From assembly GCA_003151295.1 (NCBI GenBank), contig PLXD01000614.1, positions 6,142 through 14,734 of the forward strand: a stretch of 8,593 nucleotides of DNA. The letters are read 5' to 3'. Positions within the stretch are counted from its first letter, which is position 1. Every line of letters begins with the position of its first letter. Origin of the DNA: Chitinophagaceae bacterium. Its GTDB lineage: Bacteria > Bacteroidota > Bacteroidia > Chitinophagales > Chitinophagaceae. Below are positions 1-6,496 of this stretch, piece after piece. The notes under the pieces were generated by a model. That model was not told where the DNA came from. It saw only the letters and a program-made list of their open reading frames with translations, and did not search any database. The position numbers were made by a program, and so were the translations under genes.

Positions 1-533
1 TCTGTAGCGCCATATAGGGAGCGGTAACCGCCGATTGCGAATTGCTCGCTGACACCCTTTTCGCTTAGCCCCGGCAAGGATTGTTTCGGGGAAAGGGCAA
101 AACGGGTCTCCGTTTCATGATAAGCTGCGGATTCCAGCGGTTCTATCGGGTAGACCCGGCTGGTCGACAAAAATAGGAACTTCGCCTTATGTTCCAGTGC
201 CAGCTGCAAGGTATTCAGGGTGCCGGAAAAATTCGTATTGATCAGGTATTCTTTAGAGAGTCTCCCATCCCCCCCGGCCAACACGGAGGGTTCGGCGGCT
301 GCATCGATAATGAAATCGAGGGGAAAGCGGATATCCAGGTCCTCCCTGCAACGGATATCTCCGTGTATGAATTCGACCCCGGCCGCTTGCAGGCGCGTAC
401 AATTTATCTCCGAACCCCTTCGTTTAAGGTTGTCCAGGGCAAAAATGCGGTCATCCGGATGTGCTTTTTTGCACTTGATTGCCAGATTGGAACCGATAAA
501 ACCACATCCGCCGGTGATTAATACATTCGCCAT
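1..533 (-). CDS. NAD-dependent epimerase/dehydratase (extended SDR, CDP-paratose 2-epimerase-like), 3' part missing
   Basis: This is an extended short-chain dehydrogenase probably acting on a nucleotide sugar in the cytoplasm. The frame is open from the ATG at 533-531 to the left edge, giving 177 residues plus two bases of the next codon; a full protein would be about 300-340 residues. The Rossmann nucleotide-binding motif GGCGFIGSN is at residues 8-16, an acidic residue after strand 2 is at D34, HGDI is at 57-60, and the active-site STSRVY segment is at 123-128. The wording GGCGFIGSNLA and HETETRF resembles CDP-paratose 2-epimerases, but the substrate cannot be fixed from this part. The catalytic Tyr is expected at Y174 (LYGAT, 173-177). 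The next codon starts with GA, so it encodes Asp or Glu where the Lys of YxxxK should stand. The gene starts 37 bases after the SGNH-like gene and is probably the continuation of the same operon. The family call is firm; the exact reaction is open. Confidence 0.85.
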   Translation of the reverse strand, partial: MANVLITGGCGFIGSNLAIKCKKAHPDDRIFALDNLKRRGSEINCTRLQAAGVEFIHGDIRCREDLDIRFPLDFIIDAAAEPSVLAGGDGRLSKEYLINTNFSGTLNTLQLALEHKAKFLFLSTSRVYPIEPLESAAYHETETRFALSPKQSLPGLSEKGVSEQFAIGGYRSLYGAT

Positions 534-570
534 TGCGTAAAAATAAAGAGTTTAGGTGAATTGACCCTTT

Positions 571-1524
571 TTACGGCAGAACGGGCCAGAGGACCTGCGG
601 CAAAGTATCTTTTAACATTTTATTGAAAAGCAGCGCCCCGTTGTAATTCAGATGGCTGGTATTGAAATAGCAATCATCCGGGTAAAAATGGTGGCTATAA
701 TTCAAAACAGAGACATTCGGGAATCCCGCCAGCCAGGAGAAATAATGCAAGGCATCGTCATAATTTTTATACTGATCGAAATAGGACGGGTGAAAAGGCG
801 GGATCACGATAATAAAATGGCGTTTTGGATGATTGCGGACCAGGTTGACGAACCTTTTTTCCAGGACGCTGTCATTTTTAAACCAGGTCGGCCAACTTCT
901 TCTTTCCGCGATCAGGTCGGCGAATTTCTCTTTGGTCAGTACATTTTTTTCAATGCTGGCCCCCCGTTCACTGTATTTCGTCAAATTGATCCGGTCGGTC
1001 AGATAATCCTTCACATACCATTCATACTGACCGTAATATTTGATAAAGGGGATCTTATAATAGGGCCTGTAGGTGTTCCCGATTAATTTTTTGACATCGG
1101 GATCATTGCTGTTCAATATATAATTATTCGGCTCTCCAAGGCTGTATGTGAATCCGTCCAGTGACAGGACCAGGAGAATATTAGGATTTTTCTTTACCTT
1201 TTTGCACTCCTGTTCCAGGAAGAACAACAAGACATCGTCCCTGACCCCGGATAATCCGTAATTGAAATATTCGGGGCCTAACAGGCTGGGTATAAAAGCC
1301 CCTTCCGCCGTAGAGGGGCCGAAAATGGGTATCTCGCCGGCATCGGTGAATTTTAAGATCCTGTTTATCTTATAGCTGCCGGACGATTCGCTGTGAAGGA
1401 TGATCTTCCTTTCGAAAATATACTGGAATGACAATGCCAGAACGATCACCACGCCTGCAAAGAGCAGGGTATTGATCAAATGCGATCTTTTAAAACTGGA
1501 AGTAGATGAAGGTCCTGGATACAT
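571..1524 (-). CDS. Membrane-anchored SGNH/GDSL-like protein (DltD/AlgX-like partner of the MBOAT)
   Basis: This 317-residue protein has a short basic N-terminus and one membrane segment (about residues 18-36), so the rest is probably periplasmic. The body has scattered SGNH-hydrolase features: IFGPSTAEGAF at 68-77 in place of the GDS block with candidate nucleophile S71, NYGLSG at 88-93, and the C-terminal HLNYNGA at 291-297 with candidate catalytic H291. The usual DxxH acid position is Asn (N288), with D283/D284 just before it, so activity is uncertain. Such proteins commonly sit next to MBOAT acyltransferases and act in O-acylation of extracellular polymers (AlgX/AlgJ for alginate, DltD for teichoic acid). 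The start at 1524 lies 35 bases inside the end of the MBOAT gene, and no other Met occurs before residue 303, so translational coupling is likely. Sequence identity to named families is weak by eye; the call rests on motifs plus neighbours. Confidence 0.7.
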   Translation of the reverse strand: MYPGPSSTSSFKRSHLINTLLFAGVVIVLALSFQYIFERKIILHSESSGSYKINRILKFTDAGEIPIFGPSTAEGAFIPSLLGPEYFNYGLSGVRDDVLLFFLEQECKKVKKNPNILLVLSLDGFTYSLGEPNNYILNSNDPDVKKLIGNTYRPYYKIPFIKYYGQYEWYVKDYLTDRINLTKYSERGASIEKNVLTKEKFADLIAERRSWPTWFKNDSVLEKRFVNLVRNHPKRHFIIVIPPFHPSYFDQYKNYDDALHYFSWLAGFPNVSVLNYSHHFYPDDCYFNTSHLNYNGALLFNKMLKDTLPQVLWPVLP

Positions 1525-2896
1525 CTTTGCTAAGGATTATTATTGAGAAAAATGCAATGATCGAAAATGCGAATGTCAGCCTGGATTTATATAGTTTATT
1601 GATAAAATAGAACGAGAAGATCACTAAAAAGGATAGTAATAAGTTGAGAGGTCCTTTTTCCGCGCATAATTGCGTTAAATTGAAGCTGAAATGGAAGGAG
1701 AATAATGTTTTAAAGACCAGCTTCGTTTTGCTGAAGGTGCCCGCCCTGAAAAAGACCAGCGCCAGGCATACGAAAGAAAAAGTCAGCAGCTGGCTTATCG
1801 GATTGTACAGCAGGCCAGGTATCTTTTTTGAAAGCCTGACCCGTGTTTTTTTGGTCAGGAACTCATAGCTGACGGCCGCGCCATGCACGAATCCATAGAT
1901 CAGGAACGGCCAGCCGGCCCCATGCCATAAGCCGCTGAGTAAAAACGTGATGAGCAATGAAAAGAGGACGGCCCATTTTCCCCAATCCCTTTTGGCGACG
2001 ACGATGGGTGTGAACAGGTAGTCGTTGAACCAGGAAGAGAGAGAGATATGCCAGCGGCGCCAGAATTCCGTAACGCTTCTGCTCATGAAGGGCCGGTCGA
2101 AATTCTTCATCAGGTCGTAACCCATGACCTTGGCTGCCCCGATGGCGATGTCGGAATATCCTGAAAAGTCGCAATAGATCTGGAAGGCGAAGAAGAACAG
2201 GGCGATCAGCATCGAGACCGAATTGGCATGTTGAACGTCTCCATAGACGTTATCCACGTAGACCCCTAACCGGTCGGCAATGACGATCTTCTTGAAAAAA
2301 CCCAAAAGCATCATCCGCAGTCCCGCCAGGACCCTGTCATAGTCGAAATATTTCTTTTCATGGAATTGATACAGGATATTTTGCGGCCTTTCGATAGGTC
2401 CCGCCACCAACTGGGGATAGAACATGACATACAGGGCGTAAATGCCGAAATGTCTTTCCGCTTTGTGGTTTCCCCTGTATACTTCGATGGTATAACTCAT
2501 CGCCTGGAAGGTATGGAAGGACAATCCCAACGGCAATAATATATTCAGGTAGGGGATATGATTTTTGAATCCCATTAAACCAGCGAGTCCTGTGATATTG
2601 TCATTGAGGAAATTGTAATATTTGAATACGGCCAGTATCCCGATATTCGCGATCAGGCTTAGCACGAGATAATGCTTCCTGACCCGGGGATCGATGGCCG
2701 ATTCGATTTTCAACCCGGCATAATAATCGATGGCGATCGTGAAAGCCAGTATTAAAATATACACGGGTTTAAAGAACATATAAAAAACGCAGGAGGCAAA
2801 AAGCAGCAGGAACCATCTGAACCTATGGGGAAACAAAAAGAACAAGACCGTGGTAGCAACAAAAAAAACCAGGAATTCTACCGAATTAAACAGCAT
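1490..2896 (-). CDS. MBOAT family O-acyltransferase (AlgI/DltB-like)
   Basis: This 468-residue polytopic inner-membrane protein of the membrane-bound O-acyltransferase family moves acyl groups across the membrane onto an extracytoplasmic polysaccharide or other hydroxyl acceptor. Family marks are visible in order: the N-terminus MLFNSVEFLVFF, PLGLSFHTFQ at 122-131, MFYPQLVAGPIERP at 158-171, YCDFSGYSDIAIG at 241-253, FWRRWHISLSSWF at 278-290 with H283, and SGLWHGAGW at 321-329 with the invariant H325. The protein ends in FIYFQF, a common ending in this family, and the length is typical of AlgI. AlgI-type enzymes usually serve acetylation, whereas DltB accepts D-alanyl groups from the carrier DltC. 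Because an ACP gene lies two genes upstream in the same operon, an acyl-ACP donor is plausible here (inference). The start codon is 3 bases after the stop of the VOC gene, and the 3' end overlaps the SGNH-like gene by 35 bases. Confidence 0.95.
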   Translation of the reverse strand: MLFNSVEFLVFFVATTVLFFLFPHRFRWFLLLFASCVFYMFFKPVYILILAFTIAIDYYAGLKIESAIDPRVRKHYLVLSLIANIGILAVFKYYNFLNDNITGLAGLMGFKNHIPYLNILLPLGLSFHTFQAMSYTIEVYRGNHKAERHFGIYALYVMFYPQLVAGPIERPQNILYQFHEKKYFDYDRVLAGLRMMLLGFFKKIVIADRLGVYVDNVYGDVQHANSVSMLIALFFFAFQIYCDFSGYSDIAIGAAKVMGYDLMKNFDRPFMSRSVTEFWRRWHISLSSWFNDYLFTPIVVAKRDWGKWAVLFSLLITFLLSGLWHGAGWPFLIYGFVHGAAVSYEFLTKKTRVRLSKKIPGLLYNPISQLLTFSFVCLALVFFRAGTFSKTKLVFKTLFSFHFSFNLTQLCAEKGPLNLLLSFLVIFSFYFINKLYKSRLTFAFSIIAFFSIIILSKDVSRTFIYFQF

Positions 2897-2899
2897 AAT

Positions 2900-3307
2900 T
2901 TAATTTTCTATTAATTCTATTAAATGCATTTCCCGGGTGTAAAGGAATGCGCAGTCTTTATGATCGAATGCTTCGGAGACAAAGCGGTTTACCAGGTAGA
3001 AGCCTTCTTCCTGCAACTGCTCTATCACGGCGGGAAGGCCGGTCACCAGGTAACCGGTATGATAATAGGGATTCTTGCTTCTAATTATTTTTTTTAAGGC
3101 TGGATTTTCGCCCAGCGGCTCTACCAGTTCCAAAAATACGCCGGGCGTTGTTTCTATAAAACAAACCCGGACCTGCTGGTTTGAAACGGTGATGATTTCC
3201 GACGCCTGTTTCAAACCAAGGATATTGACATAATTATTCAGGCTCTCTTCGATATTTTCCGTCAGGCAGCCTACATGGTGCAGGCGTAGTTTCTGGAGTA
3301 GTTTCAT
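2900..3307 (-). CDS. VOC (glyoxalase/methylmalonyl-CoA epimerase-like) protein
   Basis: This small 135-residue metalloenzyme-type protein of the vicinal oxygen chelate superfamily is probably cytosolic. Candidate metal ligands fall at the expected places: H11 in LHHVG, E60 or E63 in VFLELVEP (58-65), H83 in YYHTGYLV, and E131 in MHLIELIE. The overall wording, with ELVEPLGENP followed by YYHTGYLV, resembles methylmalonyl-CoA epimerases, which act at the alpha carbon of a thioester. The frame extends upstream to an ATG at 3346, but that would overlap the ACP gene. The ATG at 3307-3305 lies 2 bases after the ACP stop codon and starts right before the first strand of the fold, so it is chosen as start. 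The position between the ACP and MBOAT genes suggests it acts on an ACP-bound acyl group, for example by epimerisation; that is inference. Another VOC activity such as lyase or oxygenase cannot be excluded. Confidence 0.85.
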   Translation of the reverse strand: MKLLQKLRLHHVGCLTENIEESLNNYVNILGLKQASEIITVSNQQVRVCFIETTPGVFLELVEPLGENPALKKIIRSKNPYYHTGYLVTGLPAVIEQLQEEGFYLVNRFVSEAFDHKDCAFLYTREMHLIELIEN

Positions 3308-3309
3308 GG

Positions 3310-3552
3310 TTACCTGGAGTTGAGTTTGCCCTGGATGCTCCGGCACATTTCCCCGATGTTTTTCCAGGATTGTATTTCGCTGGAAGTGAACCGCACGTTA
3401 AAATGTCTTTCTATGGCTACCACCAGTTGAATATGGTTCAGGGAATCCCATTCCTCGATATCCATTGCGGTGGTATTTTCAGTCAGGGCGATGGATTCAT
3501 TTTCCAATACGTCTCTAAAAATCACGTTGAGCTGTTCGATTATTTCTTCCAT
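3310..3552 (-). CDS. Acyl carrier protein
   Basis: This is an 80-residue acidic, helical carrier protein that carries acyl groups as thioesters on a 4'-phosphopantetheine arm. The attachment site is S37 in [12 protein letters not shown] (33-44), matching the DSL motif of ACPs, with helix II following it. The C-terminal part ([16 protein letters not shown]) matches helices III and IV. No phosphopantetheinyl transferase is seen here, so the cell's general enzyme would be needed. The gene starts 14 bases after the methyltransferase stop and ends 2 bases before the VOC start. A dedicated ACP beside an FkbH-like protein is the arrangement known from polyketide loci that make glyceryl-ACP, and beside an MBOAT it recalls DltC. 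It does not look like the primary fatty acid AcpP, because it lies in a polysaccharide operon with no fatty acid synthesis genes. Confidence 0.95.
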   Translation of the reverse strand: MEEIIEQLNVIFRDVLENESIALTENTTAMDIEEWDSLNHIQLVVAIERHFNVRFTSSEIQSWKNIGEMCRSIQGKLNSR

Positions 3553-3566
3553 GTTCGTGGTGTTAT

Positions 3567-4466
3567 TTATTTTTTGGTGATAAAGGCCGCATACAGCATG
3601 GCCACTTTGTATTTCTCGGCCCTCTCCTTTGAAACTTTCTCCGAATAAATGCCGATTTCGTCCGTCACTTTAAAGCCGGCCTGGTCGATTACGTTCCGGA
3701 TGTCTTCCGCATTCGTAAACAGGTAGATATGATCGATCGCCGGGGCATTGGTCGGCGTGGTGATGAATAGGGTGCCATCGTCCTTGAGCAGTTCTCCCAG
3801 CTTTTTGAGCAGGGCCACGGGGTCTTCGACGTGTTCCATGACCTCTCCCATCGTGATGAAATCGTATTTCTTCTCCGCCGGTACCTTGAAAATGTCGCTC
3901 AGCATATAATTCACGGAGCTATTCCCGATCAGCGAACGGGAGGCTTCGATCGAAGTGGGGCTGATATCGATCAGGTCGAATTTTGTCCCGGGTTTCAGCA
4001 CCGATATGGCCTGGGAGATATAGAGCCCGTGGCCGCCGCCCATTTCCAGGTAGTGTTCGATCCGGTCCTTGAATTTGGGCAAATTATCGGTGAAATAATT
4101 GAGAATGGCATAATGGTGACCCCAGAGGAACTGAGAAAGAAGCAGGCCGTTCATATAATATTCCATCACCTCGGGATTATTGTACACCCTTTTATTCACT
4201 TCATCGAACGATTTGCTTGTATATTCCCCGGTCCTTAAAAAATGCAGGCTTTCGAGCCTGACGTCGGCGATCATTTTCAGGTAGCAGTCGATCCCGTAAT
4301 CCAGCGTTTTATCTTTCTTCTTCAAATAGTCGGCGAAGCGATCGGTGAAGAGGTCGGCTTTCTGGTAAAACGCATCGTCGAATCCTGCAAGGTCTTTATG
4401 GATCTTCTTGGAATGTAAGGGGTCCAATGCTTCAATTTTTGAAATAACGTCTTTAAACACACCCAT
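3567..4466 (-). CDS. Class I SAM-dependent methyltransferase
   Basis: This is a 299-residue cytosolic methyltransferase. The SAM-binding motif I is [10 protein letters not shown] at 140-149, an acidic residue after strand 2 is D167 (FDLIDIS), a further acidic motif is LSDIF at 189-193, motif II is [14 protein letters not shown] at 203-216, and the strand 5 region is [15 protein letters not shown] at 226-240. About 135 residues precede the SAM fold and look helical, with an aromatic-rich stretch [13 protein letters not shown] at 113-125. That stretch may bind substrate or dimerise, as in many O-methyltransferases for small molecules. The gene starts one base after the stop of the FkbH-like gene (TAG C ATG), so the two are probably translationally coupled. 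In polyketide loci FkbH is accompanied by an O-methyltransferase (FkbG), so methylation of an ACP-bound hydroxyacyl group is one option; sugar O-methylation is the other. The substrate is not visible in the sequence. Confidence 0.9.
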   Translation of the reverse strand: MGVFKDVISKIEALDPLHSKKIHKDLAGFDDAFYQKADLFTDRFADYLKKKDKTLDYGIDCYLKMIADVRLESLHFLRTGEYTSKSFDEVNKRVYNNPEVMEYYMNGLLLSQFLWGHHYAILNYFTDNLPKFKDRIEHYLEMGGGHGLYISQAISVLKPGTKFDLIDISPTSIEASRSLIGNSSVNYMLSDIFKVPAEKKYDFITMGEVMEHVEDPVALLKKLGELLKDDGTLFITTPTNAPAIDHIYLFTNAEDIRNVIDQAGFKVTDEIGIYSEKVSKERAEKYKVAMLYAAFITKK

Positions 4467-4467
4467 G

Positions 4468-6183
4468 CTATTTGTTTTTTATGAAAGTTTTTCGCTCTTT
4501 AAAATCTGCAATCGTGAGGACATACCCCTCACCGTCCCGGGAGAATCCCAGGTCGGAGTAATGGTTTTTGACCATTCCATTCTTCGGGGTGGCGATATAT
4601 TCCCCCACCAGTTCTGAACACCCGTGACTCCGGGCGATGCCGACCATCGTATTGAGGACAAAATTTTCCATGCCCCTTTTCAATACCCTGCAACTCATGA
4701 TCCAGGTATCCACGAATAATGCCCGGTCTCTCTTTTGGAGGATGATAGCGCTTATCAGTCCGTTATCACCAAAGATATCCTGCAAAGTAAATGAAATTGT
4801 AAAATAATCCTTGTCGGTGGCAATTTTCCCGGTTTGCTCTTCCGTATACCGGACCGTTCTCAGATTGAACTGATTGGATCTCTGTGAAAGCTGGGCGATC
4901 CTTGGAATGGTGAAGGCATCGAACGCCCGGACCTCGGATCGCATCTGCAAACTGTCCAGGAACTCGTCCTCATTCAAATAGCTTTGCTGGAGTGTCGTCC
5001 TTTTGGCTTCGACCTGGTATTGCCCGGTCCTTTCCCGGTCTTCTTCGGTGAAGGAGGCCGTCTCGAACAGGTTCAGACCTTCCAGGAAGACCAGGTATTC
5101 CGAAGGGTCCTCCGGAAGAGCAGGGACCGTGATGTCGGGGATAGCCTGTTGGACCATGGTTCTTTCAAAAGGGTTATCGTCGAGGAAGACCATGGAGTCG
5201 AAGGATATATTGAGGACGCTTTGAATATGCCTGATATTATCGACCTTGTTTTCCCAATTGGCTACAAAGATAGCTATATCGTTGAGCCTGAGGACCATAT
5301 CGGGATGATTTTCAAACGGCTCCCGGGCGATCTCTTCGGTATTCTTACTGCAAACGGCGAGGAGGATGCCCCTGTTTTTGAGCTCTTTTACCCAGCGCTG
5401 GAGGCCGGTGAAGGCCTTGCCGATGCCCAGGTCCCCCACCTGGATCCCTTCGATCCCATCGTCCCCGATGATCCCGCCCCATACCGTATTGTCAAGATCC
5501 AGGATCAGGCATTTTTTAAACCTCCCGGCAACCGCCTGGATGACATCGTGCAAATTTTTAACCAAATCAGGCAAGATGTCAAGGCCGAATACCATATCGG
5601 CGTTGATATACAGCCGGGAATCGAAGCTGTTGACCAGCCCCCTACGGTTTATAATGCTGCTAAAATCGGCCAGGAACAGCCTTTTGCAGGTCCTGGACAG
5701 GTCCATTAAGCAGAGATTCAGGTATTTCACCTGGTAGGGGAAGGAAGATTGCAATTTGGTCGAGAAATTGCCGAAAACGTTGTCATTTAATTCCGGGAAG
5801 GTATTGGTGAGAACCGTACAGTCGATCCGGGACAGGATCGTATCGTAGAGGTATTGGGTATGGGCCGCCTGCTTTTGGGCAAAGCCGGCTCGCTCTTCGG
5901 GCGGCGTTTTGTAGAAATCTTTTTTCAGTTTTTCGGAACTCCTGAGGATGAGGGCATATTGAGGCTTATATTCGTAAAATGGGGAGGATGGGTCGAGTAT
6001 CTGCCACTCAATCTGGTTATAATCGGCTTCGAAAATTTCATAGTGTATCCTTTCCCCGATTCCGTATCCTTTTAAGGCCTGTACCAGGAATTGCGAGGCG
6101 AAATCACAAAGAACAGCCACTTTGATAACCGTAAATCCTTCGACCCCTTTTTTTAAATTCTTCTTTAACCCCGAAAAATCCAT
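4468..6183 (-). CDS. FkbH-like HAD-IIIC phosphatase/GNAT protein (candidate glyceryl transferase to ACP)
   Basis: This 571-residue cytosolic protein has three parts. The N-terminal 220 residues or so match in style the SGNH-like N-domain of long FkbH proteins of Bacteroidota. The middle is a HAD-IIIC phosphatase domain with the nucleophile motif LDLDNTVWGG (228-237; D229 and D231), motif II VCSKN (277-281), the motif III lysine region WENKVDNI (310-317, K313), and motif IV FLDDNPFE (333-340, D335 and D336). The C-terminal part is GNAT-like, with DIFGDNGLI (469-477) and WIMSCRVLKRGME (494-506). The Cys in MSCRV (C498) is a candidate for carrying an acyl intermediate. Characterised FkbH/OzmB-type proteins take 1,3-bisphosphoglycerate, remove a phosphate and load glyceryl onto an ACP. 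All HAD catalytic residues are present, so activity is likely. It heads the minus-strand operon, followed at once by the methyltransferase and then the ACP, its probable acceptor. Confidence 0.92.
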   Translation of the reverse strand: MDFSGLKKNLKKGVEGFTVIKVAVLCDFASQFLVQALKGYGIGERIHYEIFEADYNQIEWQILDPSSPFYEYKPQYALILRSSEKLKKDFYKTPPEERAGFAQKQAAHTQYLYDTILSRIDCTVLTNTFPELNDNVFGNFSTKLQSSFPYQVKYLNLCLMDLSRTCKRLFLADFSSIINRRGLVNSFDSRLYINADMVFGLDILPDLVKNLHDVIQAVAGRFKKCLILDLDNTVWGGIIGDDGIEGIQVGDLGIGKAFTGLQRWVKELKNRGILLAVCSKNTEEIAREPFENHPDMVLRLNDIAIFVANWENKVDNIRHIQSVLNISFDSMVFLDDNPFERTMVQQAIPDITVPALPEDPSEYLVFLEGLNLFETASFTEEDRERTGQYQVEAKRTTLQQSYLNEDEFLDSLQMRSEVRAFDAFTIPRIAQLSQRSNQFNLRTVRYTEEQTGKIATDKDYFTISFTLQDIFGDNGLISAIILQKRDRALFVDTWIMSCRVLKRGMENFVLNTMVGIARSHGCSELVGEYIATPKNGMVKNHYSDLGFSRDGEGYVLTIADFKERKTFIKNK

Positions 6184-6204
6184 TTATTCAGTATTTCAAG
6201 CGCG

Positions 6205-6212
6205 CTAAAGTA
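6205..6212 (-). promoter_or_regulatory. Weak promoter -7-like element for the minus-strand operon
   Basis: On the minus strand this reads TACTTTAG, matching 7 of 8 positions of the Bacteroidota -7 element TAnnTTTG. A TTTG lies upstream (6228-6225), but the spacing of 12 bases is shorter than usual for the -33 box. It sits about 20 bases before the FkbH-like start codon and would give a very short leader. No better candidate was seen for this operon. Confidence 0.3.
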
Positions 6213-6284
6213 GCTATTTTTTTCCAAAGGGTGATCCGGTGGATGGAGGGATAAAGAGGGCGGCATGAATGAGCAATTCAAGCA

Positions 6285-6311
6285 TTTGCATTTCAAAATC
6301 TCCTATCTTTG
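6285..6311 (+). promoter_or_regulatory. Bacteroidota-type promoter for the export operon
   Basis: TTTG at 6285-6288 is followed after 15 bases by TATCTTTG at 6304-6311, a perfect TAnnTTTG -7 element. The spacing is a little shorter than the usual 17-21 or so. Transcription would start near 6318, giving a leader of about 185 bases before the NusG-like gene. The -7 match is strong; the -33 assignment is less sure. Confidence 0.55.
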
Positions 6312-6397
6312 CATCGCAAGAAGTAAAAGGGGCGTAACCTAAAAGTTTTGTAATCCTGTGAAGAATAAGACAAGAGGTCAGTTTTTATAAAAAATAT

Positions 6398-6446
6398 GGA
6401 AAGGGTATAATGGGTAATTCATCGAATACTCACTTATACCCTTTTC
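6398..6446 (+). repeat. Long imperfect hairpin in the operon leader
   Basis: The arm GGAAAGGGTATAA (6398-6410) pairs with TTATACCCTTTTC (6434-6446), 13 pairs with a single G-U. Inside it GGGT (6412-6415) pairs with ACTC (6428-6431) with one G-U, and ATTC (6417-6420) pairs with GAAT (6424-6427) around an ATC triloop, with A6416 bulged. Together this forms about 21 pairs. On the plus strand no T-run follows the right arm, so it is not a standard intrinsic terminator in that direction. On the minus strand the stem is followed by a T-rich stretch. It lies 57 bases before the NusG-like start and may be a pause, attenuation or antiterminator recognition structure (inference). Confidence 0.65.
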
Positions 6447-6490
6447 AATTAACACATTTTCAATCAGTTACTAAAAAAACGATGTGACTG

Positions 6491-6496
6491 AGGGGG
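6491..6496 (+). promoter_or_regulatory. Shine-Dalgarno-like site of the NusG-like gene
   Basis: AGGGGG lies 7 bases before the ATG at 6504, a favourable spacing that supports this start. Most other genes here lack such a site, as is common in Bacteroidota. Confidence 0.5.

Noticed and set aside
652..1086. Plus-strand open frame of 144 codons
   Set aside because: Antisense to the SGNH-like gene and without protein features of its own.
3308..3346. Upstream ATG at 3346 extending the VOC gene by 13 residues
   Set aside because: It would overlap the ACP gene, the added residues do not fit the fold, and the ATG at 3307 follows the ACP stop by 2 bases.
4984..5709. Plus-strand open frame of 241 codons
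   Set aside because: It lies wholly opposite the FkbH-like gene, has no recognisable domain, and is an antisense shadow of a gene with intact motifs.
6328..6340. ops-like element (GGGGCGTAACCT) for an RfaH-type protein
   Set aside because: It matches the known ops sequence only with a gap and lacks the flanking hairpin bases.
6398..6460. Intrinsic terminator on the plus strand
   Set aside because: No T-run follows the right arm; the next bases are AATTAACACA.
6482..6487. ATG-TGA start-stop upstream of the NusG-like gene as a regulatory minimal ORF
   Set aside because: A six-base match is expected by chance and nothing else supports it.
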